Assembly (NCBI GenBank): GCA_947564465.1
Contig: CANOCV010000007.1
Coordinates: forward strand, 16,723-80,722
Source of the DNA: an uncultured Roseburia sp.
GTDB lineage: Bacteria; Bacillota; Clostridia; Lachnospirales; Lachnospiraceae
Reading direction: 5' to 3'
DNA: 64,000 bases
Positions 7,947 through 17,543 of the stretch are shown one piece after another. The number at the start of each line of letters is the position of its first letter. The stretch's first letter is position 1. A program made the position numbers and the translations under genes. The notes under the pieces are model-generated. The model saw only the letters and a program-made list of their open reading frames with translations, searched no databases and was not told where the DNA came from.

Positions 7947-10931
7947 TCATAATTGTGTACTTGCCTCTGTCTCCTCCGGCTCCGGCTTTTCTGTCTCCGT
8001 GCCGTTAACATCCGGCTCTTCCGTACTTTCCGTTCCGGTCGTCTCTGTGCTTTCTGTATCCGGCATCTCGGTTCCCGGCACCTCAGTATTATCTGCCTCG
8101 GTGCTGTCTGTTTCGGTATTCTCTGTATCCGGCTCCTGTGTATCCGGCTCCTCGGTGCCCGGATTCTCCCATGCATCTACACGGTATGCCTTCGACCACT
8201 CTCCGTAAACCGTCAATCCGGCAGAATTTACTTCATATATTCTTATCTTATAATAGACCGCTGCATCTGTTTTTGAATCACTGTCCGTAAAGGTATATGT
8301 GCTCTCTCCCGTCTCCGGTATCTGGTTCGCGACTGGCACATACGTTCCGTTTTCCTCATCGCTTCGTACAATCTGATATCCGGCTGCCGCTTCGTTTTTC
8401 GTCCAGCGAAGCACTGCGCTGCCGCTCTCATCGCGCCCTGCCGTCTCTATTGTCAGCTCCTTGCTGTATGCGGTAGCGGATGCAAGCTCAGAAAATTCCG
8501 AATAAATCGTTTTATTATTCACTTTTACAAATGCACGAACCTTATAGTAATACTCCTGCCCCGTGTAATTCGGATCGTGAACATAACTGCAGGTCGCCCC
8601 ATCCGTAATTGTTATCTGTCTGACATATGTACCTTCCTTTGTCCGCGATGAATATACCTGATATCCCACCGCATTCGGAACACGCTGCCACTGCAGGCCA
8701 ATACGTTTTGGTCCCGGCGTAATCAGAGTTACCGACGGCTTTATCGGCTTTGGTACTGCGCTGACCGCCTCCGATGCCACTCCCTGATATGCGTTTCCTG
8801 AAATCTGCACATACGCCGCCACCTTATAATAATAGCATTGTCCTGCGGCCACTGTATCGGTATACGTCGTCGTCTTCTGTCCTGTTACAGCAGCAACCCG
8901 TACATATCCTGTATCCTTCGAGAGAGAGCGGAATATATAATAGCCATCCGCGGCAGTTATACTCTTCCATGACAGCTTCGCCGAAGCTCCCCCCACGGAA
9001 ATACTGCTTATGGAAGTCTTACCAACCGTCACCATCGCGCTTGCCGAAACGTTGGATCCCGTAAGCGTACCGCCGCCCGGAATTGCTTTGTACATCCTGA
9101 TCCTGTAATAATATGTCTTTCCCATGGTAAGTCCCGTATCCGTATAAGAAGTCTGTGTATCAATCGGAATTCCATGAATCAATTTATATGTACCGTTCTT
9201 TGAAGTTGCACGGTAAATCTGATAACCCGTTGCCGTACTGCATCTGTCCCAGGTCAGCTTAATACTTGTATTCGATGCGGATACCGCAGTAAAGCCGGTA
9301 ATCTTTTTCCGCTTTGACGGCATTTTCGCAAATTTTTTCGTGCTAATTCCCGGCACCTTTTTCCACGATGACAGCCCATCTACATATCCGATAAGATTTT
9401 TGGTAATCTTCAGGCTGTCAGGACTGTCAATATACTGATAGACATCCCATATAAAACGCCTTGCGCCGGTATTCGATTTTAAGCCCCAGCGTATCATCGC
9501 ACCGCCCGGCGATAGCTCCGCGGCATTGTCTACATGTCTGCCGTAAATAAATGCCTCTATCATACTGTTCGCTTCGGACTTATAATAGGCATATGCGTAA
9601 GCTGCAGCCTGTGTCATCTCACCTTTATCCACGGTAAATGACTGTTCGGAAAGCATTACTTTTACCGCACTGCCAAAATGCTTTTTGACATAATTGGTAA
9701 GAACATTCAGATTCTTAAAGTTGACAATCTGTGAATCCACGGAATCTGTCGCCATCGTATCATCCCAGAATTCAGGCGGCATCAATCCCTGTGAATATGC
9801 ATGGTATGCAATATACCAATTTACCTTTCCCTGCGCTTTTAATTTCTTATAGAATGTATCCAGCACGCTCTTGCTTGAAAAGTATGCCTTTCCGTCCCCG
9901 TCCGGATCATAATTCCAGTGATAATCCAGACTCAGATAAACATGCGCATTCTTATTGACGCTTCTTACCGCCGTATTCACAATGCGGAACGCTTTCACAT
10001 AATTATCCACATAGGAAGAAAGGCTCTTTCCTCCTCCGTAATTCCATTCCTTTGTATTTCCGATCTCATTACCCAAAATCCACCCGGAAACAAGATGAGA
10101 CTTTTTTCCATAACGTTCGGCCAGATAACTCATCACTGCCTCAAAAGTCTGGCACCCCGCCTTTGATGCAATCTTAATTCCGCTGTAATTGGCACTGCTG
10201 CCTTTATACATTATAGAATCTAAATCCTTGCGCGACGAATTCTGAAGCAGCAAAATCACCGTCACCTTGCTGCCGCTCTCATTATACTGATGCACAAGCT
10301 CGTCATAGTAATCCAGAAGCTGATAATTGAAATAGTATGTCTTCCCCTTATAACGATAACCGGCGCCACCCTGCTGCAAAATACTGTTAATCGTCCAGTT
10401 AAGTACCGTATGCTGTGTGCCAAGCGCAATAGAATCGGCCGGATCTTCCGCCTGCAGTCCCTTTTTGGAATACGTCTTCGGATATGTGCTCTTATAAGAT
10501 GCAAGCTTTTCAGGATTCGTTATGTATTTTGCGGTACTGATAATTCTATACTTCTTCCCGCTCTTATATGCCACCGCAAATTTCGAAAAAAGCTTACTGT
10601 TACTCTCACCGGCATTTAGAGCGACAGAAAATGTCACGGTTCCCTTCTTTGCCTTTACGGACGCAACCGGATTCTTTTTCGTCGTCTTACCCACACTCTC
10701 ATAGGAATCATAGGCAATCAGGTACAGCTTTTTCCCCATTGCCTTCGTTTTCTTTTTGATTTTCGCCTTGACGGTGACCTTCTTCCCGCTGGATCCAATC
10801 TTACATGACTGCACCGTCGCCGTCTGTTCCGCAGCCATAGCCTGACCGGAGTCCACGCACACGAAGAATGCCAAAAACAGTCCCAGCAAAACTCCGAAAT
10901 ACAAACCTCGTGCGCCTTTTACTTTCCGCAT
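7947..10931 (-). CDS. Secreted DUF5722-type glycoside hydrolase with four FnIII repeats and Thr/Glu/Pro-rich tail
   Basis: A signal peptide (residues 1-34, ending AMAA) opens this 994-residue protein. Residues 35-140 are a Lys-rich beta domain. Residues 140-535 look like a TIM-barrel glycosidase of the DUF5722 type: the acid/base Glu289 lies in WILGNEIG and the nucleophile candidate Glu429 in VMLSEQS, as in clan GH-A enzymes. Four fibronectin type III modules (about 542-920) follow, then about 70 residues of low-complexity T/E/P/D repeats. No LPXTG or other wall anchor follows the tail. The gene starts two bases after the MATE gene stop, and its AGGAGG site overlaps that gene's end. The substrate is unknown. 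Confidence 0.75.
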   Translation of the reverse strand: MRKVKGARGLYFGVLLGLFLAFFVCVDSGQAMAAEQTATVQSCKIGSSGKKVTVKAKIKKKTKAMGKKLYLIAYDSYESVGKTTKKNPVASVKAKKGTVTFSVALNAGESNSKLFSKFAVAYKSGKKYRIISTAKYITNPEKLASYKSTYPKTYSKKGLQAEDPADSIALGTQHTVLNWTINSILQQGGAGYRYKGKTYYFNYQLLDYYDELVHQYNESGSKVTVILLLQNSSRKDLDSIMYKGSSANYSGIKIASKAGCQTFEAVMSYLAERYGKKSHLVSGWILGNEIGNTKEWNYGGGKSLSSYVDNYVKAFRIVNTAVRSVNKNAHVYLSLDYHWNYDPDGDGKAYFSSKSVLDTFYKKLKAQGKVNWYIAYHAYSQGLMPPEFWDDTMATDSVDSQIVNFKNLNVLTNYVKKHFGSAVKVMLSEQSFTVDKGEMTQAAAYAYAYYKSEANSMIEAFIYGRHVDNAAELSPGGAMIRWGLKSNTGARRFIWDVYQYIDSPDSLKITKNLIGYVDGLSSWKKVPGISTKKFAKMPSKRKKITGFTAVSASNTSIKLTWDRCSTATGYQIYRATSKNGTYKLIHGIPIDTQTSYTDTGLTMGKTYYYRIRMYKAIPGGGTLTGSNVSASAMVTVGKTSISSISVGGASAKLSWKSITAADGYYIFRSLSKDTGYVRVAAVTGQKTTTYTDTVAAGQCYYYKVAAYVQISGNAYQGVASEAVSAVPKPIKPSVTLITPGPKRIGLQWQRVPNAVGYQVYSSRTKEGTYVRQITITDGATCSYVHDPNYTGQEYYYKVRAFVKVNNKTIYSEFSELASATAYSKELTIETAGRDESGSAVLRWTKNEAAAGYQIVRSDEENGTYVPVANQIPETGESTYTFTDSDSKTDAAVYYKIRIYEVNSAGLTVYGEWSKAYRVDAWENPGTEEPDTQEPDTENTETDSTEADNTEVPGTEMPDTESTETTGTESTEEPDVNGTETEKPEPEETEASTQL
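7953..8165 (-). repeat. Low-complexity repeat coding the acidic Thr-rich tail
   Basis: The 3' end of the hydrolase gene is made of short degenerate repeats of GAGNCNGATACN and GGNACCGA types, which encode EPDTE, STE and TE units. Such tracts slip easily in replication and act as extended linkers in secreted clostridial proteins. Confidence 0.7.
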
Positions 10932-10933
10932 AG

Positions 10934-12313
10934 TTAATCCTCCTGTTCTTTAAAACACTCATCCAGGTGACGCATCACACGCCGAAGCCCCCAAAGGGTA
11001 ATTAAAATAGATGCTATTTCCGCAATCGGAAACGCAAGCCACACCAACTTCAGCTCTCCTGTCAATGATAACAGATACGCAACCGGTATCAAAACAACCA
11101 ACTGTCTCGTGACGGAAACATAGAGACTGTAAATACTCTTTCCCAAGCCCTGAAAAACTCCGCTCGACACAATCGCAAAGCCCGCAAATACAAAGCTGAT
11201 GCAGATAATGCGGATGGCCGGTATTCCGATCTCTAGCATATTGTCCGACGCATCAAAAAGCTTTAACATCGGTCCCGGAAATATTTCCGCCAAAAGCAGT
11301 CCGATAAACATGATAAGCACCGCATATGTCGCCCCGTATTTCATTGTCTTCTTAATCCTATCCTTATGCCCTGCCCCGTAATTATAGGCGACAATCGGAA
11401 TCAAACCGTTGTTCAGCCCAAACACCGGCATAAACACAAAGCTTTGCAGTTTAAAATACACACCGAAAACGGCGGCTGCCGTAGAGGTAAATCCCATCAG
11501 TATTTTGTTCATTAAAAATACCATAAGGGAACCGATCGACTGCATCAGAATAGACGGTATCGCGACTACAAATATCTCCTTGATTACAGCCCTGTCAGGC
11601 TTCATAAGCCTAATCTGAAAGCTGACTTCCACATTGAGCCGGCAATTTAAAACAAATGCCAAAATCATCGCGCAAATCTGTCCTGTCACCGTTGCGGCGG
11701 CAGCCCCTGCGATCCCCATTTTCGGGAATCCAAAAAGTCCGAAAATCAAAATCGGATCTAAAATAATATTAATCACCGCTCCGGAAAGCTGGGTAATCAT
11801 AGAACAGACTGTCCGCCCTGTCGCCTGCAGAAGACGCTCCATACACATCTGCCCGAACATACCGATGCTGACCGTCGTACAGATTGTCATATAGCTTGTG
11901 CCGTAAGAGACAATCTCCGGGATCTCGGTTTGTACGGCAAAAAAAGGGCCGGAAAAAAGCGCGCCCAAAATCGCAAAAACGGCATATTCTGCAAAAGCAA
12001 TCAATACGGAAATATTCGCTACAATGTTCGCCTCCTGAAACCTTTTTTCCCCAAGTCTTTTCGACAACAGCGCATTTACGCCCACTCCGGTTCCCGCCGC
12101 AAGCGCGATCATCAGCGACTGCATCGGAAACGCAAGCGACACGGCCGTAAGCGCATATTCATCAATCTTGGACACAAAAATGCTGTCCACCACATTGTAA
12201 AGCGCCTGAACCAGCATGGATACCATCATCGGCACCGACATCGTCAGCAGCAGCTTATTGACGTCCATGACACCCATCTTATTTTCCTGCGGTACTGTAT
12301 TCGTTTTCTCCAT
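10934..12313 (-). CDS. MATE-family multidrug/Na+ antiporter
   Basis: The protein has 12 predicted membrane helices in two related halves. The first half opens with LLLTMSVPMMVSMLVQALYN and VDSIFVSKI, the hallmark of MATE/DinF exporters. I start at the ATG at 12313, which has AGAAGG upstream. An in-frame TTG 11 codons earlier lacks a ribosome site. Length (459 residues) is normal for the family. It lies between a small conserved-looking protein and the secreted hydrolase, all on one strand. Substrate unknown. Confidence 0.88.
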   Translation of the reverse strand: MEKTNTVPQENKMGVMDVNKLLLTMSVPMMVSMLVQALYNVVDSIFVSKIDEYALTAVSLAFPMQSLMIALAAGTGVGVNALLSKRLGEKRFQEANIVANISVLIAFAEYAVFAILGALFSGPFFAVQTEIPEIVSYGTSYMTICTTVSIGMFGQMCMERLLQATGRTVCSMITQLSGAVINIILDPILIFGLFGFPKMGIAGAAAATVTGQICAMILAFVLNCRLNVEVSFQIRLMKPDRAVIKEIFVVAIPSILMQSIGSLMVFLMNKILMGFTSTAAAVFGVYFKLQSFVFMPVFGLNNGLIPIVAYNYGAGHKDRIKKTMKYGATYAVLIMFIGLLLAEIFPGPMLKLFDASDNMLEIGIPAIRIICISFVFAGFAIVSSGVFQGLGKSIYSLYVSVTRQLVVLIPVAYLLSLTGELKLVWLAFPIAEIASILITLWGLRRVMRHLDECFKEQED

Positions 12314-12364
12314 TGTATATACCAACCTTCTAAAATCTAATCTCAAATCTACCGTAACACGTTT

Positions 12365-12595
12365 TTATTCGTTAAATTCCACCGTGACAAAATACCCCTT
12401 TGGCGTCTCCTCTATATCTACAACCCTTCCCTCCGTAGATTTTAAACGCTCACGGAAAGAAAAATTCCCCGACATGGCATAGGATTTTCCCAAAGTGTAA
12501 TAGTAAGAGGCAGGCAGCCTCCCCTCTGTCACCGGAAGCACATCCCCCACCTCTAAAAGTCCAAGCCGCTCCATTTTAAATTTCATCTGACGCAT
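12365..12595 (-). CDS. Small protein of unknown function
   Basis: A 76-residue, mixed-charge protein with no membrane helix, signal peptide or recognisable motif. It starts with a plausible GTGGAG ribosome site and lies 12 bases after the DUF308 gene on the same strand, so it is likely translated from the same message. The pattern (acidic C-terminus ending VTVEFNE, predicted beta-strands) suggests a small beta-barrel domain, but I cannot name it. Confidence 0.6.
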   Translation of the reverse strand: MRQMKFKMERLGLLEVGDVLPVTEGRLPASYYYTLGKSYAMSGNFSFRERLKSTEGRVVDIEETPKGYFVTVEFNE

Positions 12596-12607
12596 AACTC
12601 CACATCC

Positions 12608-13183
12608 CTACTCTTTATACTCCACGTCAATCGCATCCTCTTCTTCCTGCATCATTTTTGCAGCCTTTGTCACCCTGTATACTACAAACAAATCGCCCAG
12701 ACCGTCAAACACAAGCGCAAGCCCGACCAGCCATGTCGCCACCTCTGCCACCTGAAAATATTTCCAGATTACAAATACACCGAATATAATGGTTGCCGCG
12801 GAAAGCAGCATACACAGCCACCAGATATCGTCACCGTTTCTCCTGCTCTCAAGTCCGAGCTGCAAATCCTCAACGCCATGCATAATCAAGACCACGCCTA
12901 CCACAACCGATACCATCTGTGCGACAAGCTCAGGACGGACAAATATTAATACGCCCAACGCAAAAATAACGACTCCGCTTGCCAGTCCGATTCGGCTCTC
13001 CTCCCTGTTGGCCAGATAGGAAAGCGCATGCGCCAGCCCCATAACAAAAAGCACAAGTCCGATCATCCTTCCGAGCAAAATCGTAATGGCCGCCGGCCAC
13101 ACCATAACAACCACTCCCGTTATAATGCACAGAAGCGCGGACAATACTACATCCGCTTTTATTCTTTTTAAAATCTCCTTCAT
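12608..13183 (-). CDS. DUF308/HdeD-like membrane protein
   Basis: The 191 residues form six short helices arranged as three helix pairs, with the repeated GVVVMVWPAAI, GVLIFVRPELV and GVFVIWKYFQV motifs of the DUF308 (HdeD) family. The C-terminus is acidic. In enterobacteria HdeD relates to acid resistance, but the Firmicute proteins are uncharacterised. A near-consensus promoter lies upstream, so this gene probably opens the operon that continues into the small protein, the MATE exporter and the secreted hydrolase. Confidence 0.8.
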   Translation of the reverse strand: MKEILKRIKADVVLSALLCIITGVVVMVWPAAITILLGRMIGLVLFVMGLAHALSYLANREESRIGLASGVVIFALGVLIFVRPELVAQMVSVVVGVVLIMHGVEDLQLGLESRRNGDDIWWLCMLLSAATIIFGVFVIWKYFQVAEVATWLVGLALVFDGLGDLFVVYRVTKAAKMMQEEEDAIDVEYKE

Positions 13184-13216
13184 ACGTTTCCCTCCAATCC
13201 TGATACGGTAACTTTT

Positions 13217-13245
13217 ATAGTAACAAAATAATTTACAATTGTCAA
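13217..13245 (-). promoter_or_regulatory. Sigma-A promoter of the DUF308-MATE-hydrolase unit
   Basis: Minus strand: a perfect TTGACA, a 17-base spacer and TACTAT. It lies 35-60 bases upstream of the DUF308 start. Confidence 0.65.
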
Positions 13246-13300
13246 AACGTGTTTGCGCCCGTTTTTTCTTATATTTTTAAGATTTTTTATACTTTCTTGA

Positions 13301-13330
13301 TTGGTTTTTGCAATGCCTTTATGCTATATT
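13301..13330 (+). promoter_or_regulatory. Extended -10 promoter of the Ig-like surface protein
   Basis: TTGGTT, 18 bases, then TATATT with an upstream TGC (extended -10). It lies about 75 bases before the start codon. Confidence 0.5.
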
Positions 13331-13404
13331 ATTTTTACGCTGTATATCAAGCGTTTCTGATTCGCCGTGACATTTCTCACCGGTTCCTGAAGGGAGGAAT
13401 TTCT

Positions 13405-14412
13405 ATGTCACGCAAAGTCAAGTTTCCATTCATTTTTCTGTTAAGCTTTATCCTTGCAGTCCTGCCTGTTTTTGGCAATTTCAAACTTAATGTCAACGCA
13501 GCCTCCGGCTACAATTTTATTATTCTTAACAAATACTCCAAAACTTTAAATATCGGGGATGAATTTTATCTGGCCGCGATTGTCTCAAACGGCAAAAAGC
13601 CCACCTTTTCTTCCAGTGATTCCAAAATTGCCTCGGTCAGCTCCGGCGGCAAAATCACAGCCAAAAAAGCGGGAAATGCAACAATCACGGCAAAAGCCAA
13701 GAACGCCGAAGCTATTTGCCGGATTACCGTAAACAAAACCACCATTCGGCTGAACAAAACAAAGCTCTCCTTAGAGAACGGCAGCAGCTTCCGGCTGCAC
13801 GCCACCGTGTCCACCGGCCATAAAATCACCTGGAAATCCGGCAAAAAAAGCATTGCCTCCATAAGCGAAAACGGTGTGGTAACCGCGAAAAAGCCCGGCA
13901 GTACAACTGTTACGGCAACCGCCGACAAAACCAGCGTAACCTGTAAAATTACAGTCTTAAATCCCAAGGTCACGCTAAGCCGCACGACCGCTTCCTGCTA
14001 CCGCAATCAGACAATCAAGCTTTCCGTCACCTCAACCTCCAAGAGCAAGCCAAAGTGGAAAAGCAGCAAAAAAAGCGTTGCCTCCGTGGATGAAAACGGA
14101 AAAATCACAGCGTTCAAGCACGGAAGCGCCGTCATCACCGTCACCGTAGACAATGTCAGCAAAACCTGCCGGCTGACCGTAAAACAACCGAAAATCACAT
14201 TCAATCCCGGCACGCTGACTTTAAAAGCCGGCGAAACCTTCACACCAAAAGTAACGGTTTCTTCCGGCAACAAACCCGTCTTTTCCAGCAGCAACATCAA
14301 TATCGCAGAAGTGGATGAAAACGGCCAAATTTACGCCCGGCAGCCCGGCAAGGCATATATCTATGCCAAGGAGGACGGCATAAAGGCAAGTTTGATTCTC
14401 ACTGTCCGATAA
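13405..14412 (+). CDS. Secreted protein with four Ig-like (BIG2) repeats
   Basis: I start at the ATG at 13405, which has AGGGAGG nine bases upstream and gives a clean signal peptide (residues 1-32). The remaining 300 residues are four bacterial Ig-like group 2 repeats of about 75 residues. They share the signatures KPTFSSSDSKIASV, GKITAKKAGNATITA and variants with WKSGKKSIASI. The repeats are Lys- and Ser-rich, with no catalytic domain and no sorting motif, so the protein is probably a secreted or wall-associated adhesin or spacer. It stands alone between divergent and convergent neighbours. Confidence 0.82.
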   Translation: MSRKVKFPFIFLLSFILAVLPVFGNFKLNVNAASGYNFIILNKYSKTLNIGDEFYLAAIVSNGKKPTFSSSDSKIASVSSGGKITAKKAGNATITAKAKNAEAICRITVNKTTIRLNKTKLSLENGSSFRLHATVSTGHKITWKSGKKSIASISENGVVTAKKPGSTTVTATADKTSVTCKITVLNPKVTLSRTTASCYRNQTIKLSVTSTSKSKPKWKSSKKSVASVDENGKITAFKHGSAVITVTVDNVSKTCRLTVKQPKITFNPGTLTLKAGETFTPKVTVSSGNKPVFSSSNINIAEVDENGQIYARQPGKAYIYAKEDGIKASLILTVR

Positions 14413-14468
14413 CTGTTTCCAATTTTAACTACAAATTTCGGTAAGAAAAACGGCGAATCAGAATTATT

Positions 14469-15545
14469 TTATTTCTTACAGCAAACCCTGTTCTTGCCGT
14501 CCGCCTTTGCCCTATACAATGCGGTATCCGCCTCCTCAAAGAAAGAGCTGCTTGTGCGGTAAGTTCTCGTATACTCCGCAACGCCGATGCTAATCGTAAA
14601 GCTCTTGGGTCCATCCTTGGATACAATGCTGCATGAGGCAAAATCGCGGCGTATTTTTTCCGCCGCCAAAACGGCCTCCGAAACCCGCTTTCCCGGAAAA
14701 ATCATCGCAAACTCCTCTCCCCCGTACCTTGCGGCGAAATCCCTTGAACCGCAATTCTCATTCATCACACGCGCCACCGCACGGATCACCTCATCCCCGT
14801 ATGCGTGACCGTATGTGTCATTTACAGATTTAAAATTGTCAATATCCGCTACAAGAATGGAAAAGTACTCATTGTCCGTCTTAAACTTCTCCATATAGTT
14901 CTCCAGTTCTTCATAAAAAGCCTCGTGATTGTACAGCTGCGTCAAAGAATCCTTCCACACCTGCGCGTCACGCTGCAAGGACGATTTGCGAACCTGCTCT
15001 TCAATCACAGCATACGCACACGCCATGGCCACAAAGACAATCATATTATCCAAAATTGTCTCGGGCGGATAACTCCACCACTCCAAATAACGCCAAACAC
15101 ACAGCAAAAAGTACATAAAGACCGTTATAGCAAGCTGAATGCGCACGAGTCCCCGGCGCCTGTAAACCGATAAAAGCGAAATCGGCATGATCAGCGCCAT
15201 CCCAACCATCTGTACACCCGCATGTATAAATACCGTAACGCAGGCAAACAAATTACAGGTAATGACAGAAACCAGATCAACCGTCAAATCCTTGCACCGT
15301 TCTTTGGCATTATAAATAAAAAATTTCAAAAACAGCAGCAGCGCTCCCTGCATAACGGACGGCAAGGCGAAATACAAAGCCAGATATTTCTGGTACGAAT
15401 AATCCTCTCCCACCCGAAAAACAGCAAGCTTCGTTAATTCTACTACCATGCAAATGATATACACCCGCCACATGGAACCGATTATGACCCCATCCCAGAT
15501 ATCTACTTCCAGCTGCCGTCTCCTTCCCTTTTCTGTTTGGCTCAT
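14469..15545 (-). CDS. Membrane-bound diguanylate cyclase (GGDEF)
   Basis: Starting at the ATG at 15545 (GGAAGGTGG upstream), the protein has about six N-terminal helices forming a membrane sensor region, then a GGDEF domain. The active-site motif is GGEEF near residue 275, and the metal Asp lies in VADIDNFKSVND. The RxxD inhibitory site five residues before GGEEF is degenerate (GSRD), so product inhibition may be lost. It should make cyclic di-GMP in response to an unknown membrane signal. It converges with the Ig-like gene. Confidence 0.87.
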   Translation of the reverse strand: MSQTEKGRRRQLEVDIWDGVIIGSMWRVYIICMVVELTKLAVFRVGEDYSYQKYLALYFALPSVMQGALLLFLKFFIYNAKERCKDLTVDLVSVITCNLFACVTVFIHAGVQMVGMALIMPISLLSVYRRRGLVRIQLAITVFMYFLLCVWRYLEWWSYPPETILDNMIVFVAMACAYAVIEEQVRKSSLQRDAQVWKDSLTQLYNHEAFYEELENYMEKFKTDNEYFSILVADIDNFKSVNDTYGHAYGDEVIRAVARVMNENCGSRDFAARYGGEEFAMIFPGKRVSEAVLAAEKIRRDFASCSIVSKDGPKSFTISIGVAEYTRTYRTSSSFFEEADTALYRAKADGKNRVCCKK

Positions 15546-15585
15546 GCTTCCACCTTCCCCGCACAAATTGCCGAAAATATTACTG

Positions 15586-16503
15586 TTATTTCAGGAAACC
15601 GTTCACAATCTGTTCTTCCGCCTCCTGCTCTGTCAACCCAAGCGTCATCAGCTTAATCAACTGCTCTCCGGCTATTTTACCGATCGCCGCTTCATGGATA
15701 AGGCTGGCATCCAAATTCGCCGCCGACAGCGACGGGATCGCATTGACCTTTGCCTGATCCATTATGATACCGTCGCACTCCGTATGTCCGGCACACTTAT
15801 TATTCCCATTTAAATGTGAAATAAATGTCTGCTCGGACTCCCCCTTTGCGACAGACCGCGAAATCACATTGGCGCTTGAATTTTCTCCGTTCAAATCTAT
15901 GGTAAACTTACTCTCCGCTTTCTGCTTTCCATGCGTCATAAGCTTCTCCTTCACGATCAGAGTCGCCCCCTCCTTCAAATCCGCCTCCGTAATACGCTCG
16001 GTCGAGTCGACGCCTTTAATCTGAACGGATTCCATCTCCATGTAACCGCCCTCATCAATATGAATCACCGTCGTCGGATTTAAAATGCGCTCGCCGCTTC
16101 CGTCTCCCTCGCCGTAATGCTTCTCTACATAGCGCACCTTCGCATTTTTCCCGATATGGAACGTATGGATTCCGTCATGCTCCGATGTGTCCACCCCGCA
16201 GTTATGAATACCGCACCCGGCGACAATCGTCACATCCGCATCCTCACCCACATAGAAATCATTATATACAAGATCCTTCAATCCGCTCTCACTCAAAATA
16301 ACCGGTATGTGCATACTCTCATTTTTCGTCCCCGGTTTGATGATAATATCAATCCCCGGCTTATCTTCTTTTGTTACAATGTCTATATTCGCTGTCGTAT
16401 TTCTGCCCTCTAATTTTCCGTTTGTTCTTATATTATAAGCCCCCTCCGGCACCTCGTGCAGATCTGCCACCTGAGCTAACAAGCTTTTTTGTATCTGATC
16501 CAT
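15586..16503 (-). CDS. sufB: SufB/SufD-type Fe-S scaffold (SmsB-like)
   Basis: At 305 residues this is the short SufBD core form, without the long N-terminal extension of E. coli SufB. It shows the beta-helix core with IVAGCGIHNCG, HIDEGGYMEMES and the conserved C-terminal segment HEAAIGKIAGEQLIKLMTLGL. It follows sufC by 49 bases and both form the minimal two-gene Fe-S assembly module known as Sms. No sufS, sufU or sufA is seen here. Fe-S cluster assembly on a SufC-SufB complex in the cytoplasm is expected. Confidence 0.85.
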   Translation of the reverse strand: MDQIQKSLLAQVADLHEVPEGAYNIRTNGKLEGRNTTANIDIVTKEDKPGIDIIIKPGTKNESMHIPVILSESGLKDLVYNDFYVGEDADVTIVAGCGIHNCGVDTSEHDGIHTFHIGKNAKVRYVEKHYGEGDGSGERILNPTTVIHIDEGGYMEMESVQIKGVDSTERITEADLKEGATLIVKEKLMTHGKQKAESKFTIDLNGENSSANVISRSVAKGESEQTFISHLNGNNKCAGHTECDGIIMDQAKVNAIPSLSAANLDASLIHEAAIGKIAGEQLIKLMTLGLTEQEAEEQIVNGFLK

Positions 16504-16552
16504 ATTTTCACCTATCCATTTCCATTCTATTCCGTTTTATCGCAATGCGAAA

Positions 16553-17281
16553 TCACACAATCTTATCCATCAGTGTTGAGCATGCCTCCGACGTCCTAAG
16601 AAGCGTCGGCATAACCTCTTCTCTAGTTCCCACTGCGCTGACTTCGCCGTTTGCAAGCACAATAATTTTATCCGCAATATTTAATATGCGCTCCTGATGA
16701 GAAATAATCAAAATGGAACCGTTAATTTTCTTATGCAGCTCCTCAAATACCTGTATCAGATTATTAAAGCTCCACAAATCAATTCCCGCTTCCGGCTCGT
16801 CAAAGATAGACAGCCTTGTTCCCCTCGCAATCACCATCGCAATCTCAATCCGCTTTAGCTCTCCGCCCGACAGGCTTGCATTTACTTCCCTGCCGATATA
16901 ATCTTTTGCACACAGCCCCACCTCAGATAAGTAGGAACATGCTTCCGACACCGAAATACTTTTTCCGGCCGCAAGTGTAATAAGATCCCGGACTGTCAGC
17001 CCCTTAAAACGAACCGGCTGCTGAAAAGCAAAGCTCACGCCCGCTCTCGCACGTTCCGTAATAGACATGTCCGTAATATCCCTGCCGTCCAAAAGAATCT
17101 GTCCGCCTGTCGGCTTGATAATTCCTGCAATCATCTTTGCAAGCGTAGACTTCCCGCCCCCATTGGGACCTGTCACAGCCACAAAACGTTCCTGTATTGT
17201 CAGATTAATATTCTTTAATATTTCCTTGTCCTTGTCATTCTCATCATTCACCTGAAAACTGATATTTTTTAATTCCAACAT
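16553..17281 (-). CDS. sufC: SufC-type Fe-S assembly ATPase (SmsC-like)
   Basis: The 242-residue ABC ATPase has Walker A at 38-46 (GPNGGGKST), the signature LSGGELKR, and Walker B ending SIFDEPEAGID, the exact form found in SufC rather than in transporters. It pairs with the SufB-like protein downstream. No membrane component is present, as expected for SufC. A TTGGCA-17-TATGCT promoter precedes it. It should provide ATP-driven motion for cluster assembly. Confidence 0.9.
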   Translation of the reverse strand: MLELKNISFQVNDENDKDKEILKNINLTIQERFVAVTGPNGGGKSTLAKMIAGIIKPTGGQILLDGRDITDMSITERARAGVSFAFQQPVRFKGLTVRDLITLAAGKSISVSEACSYLSEVGLCAKDYIGREVNASLSGGELKRIEIAMVIARGTRLSIFDEPEAGIDLWSFNNLIQVFEELHKKINGSILIISHQERILNIADKIIVLANGEVSAVGTREEVMPTLLRTSEACSTLMDKIV

Positions 17282-17328
17282 CTATTTTTCCTCGTCTGCT
17301 CTATTATTCAATAAACATTATCAGCAAA

Positions 17329-17357
17329 AGCATATCATAATTTTTTCAATTTGCCAA
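17329..17357 (-). promoter_or_regulatory. Sigma-A promoter of sufCB
   Basis: Minus strand TTGGCA, 17 bases, TATGCT, about 50 bases upstream of the sufC start codon. Confidence 0.5.
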
Positions 17358-17543
17358 CTTACATATTATGCAGAATTGATTGTTTTTAAGGAAAACTTAA
17401 TAAAATTTTATCAAAGATTACCGTTGCTTTTTTTGCGATTTGGATTTATTCTGTTTCAAGCATAGTTGAAATAGTTTTCACATATGATTTACCTGCGGTT
17501 TATGCAGGATATAAATAATAGAAATGAAGGAGGATTTTACCAT

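Noticed and set aside
7883..8208. Frames of low complexity around the tail of the secreted hydrolase
   Set aside because: They are produced by the T/E/P repeat tract read in other frames.
12314..12346. A longer MATE start at a TTG
   Set aside because: It has no ribosome site, and the added residues do not resemble the family start.
14413..14468. A terminator between the Ig-like gene and the convergent cyclase
   Set aside because: GTAAGAA/TTCTTAC pair only over a 24-base loop with no U-run, too weak to call.
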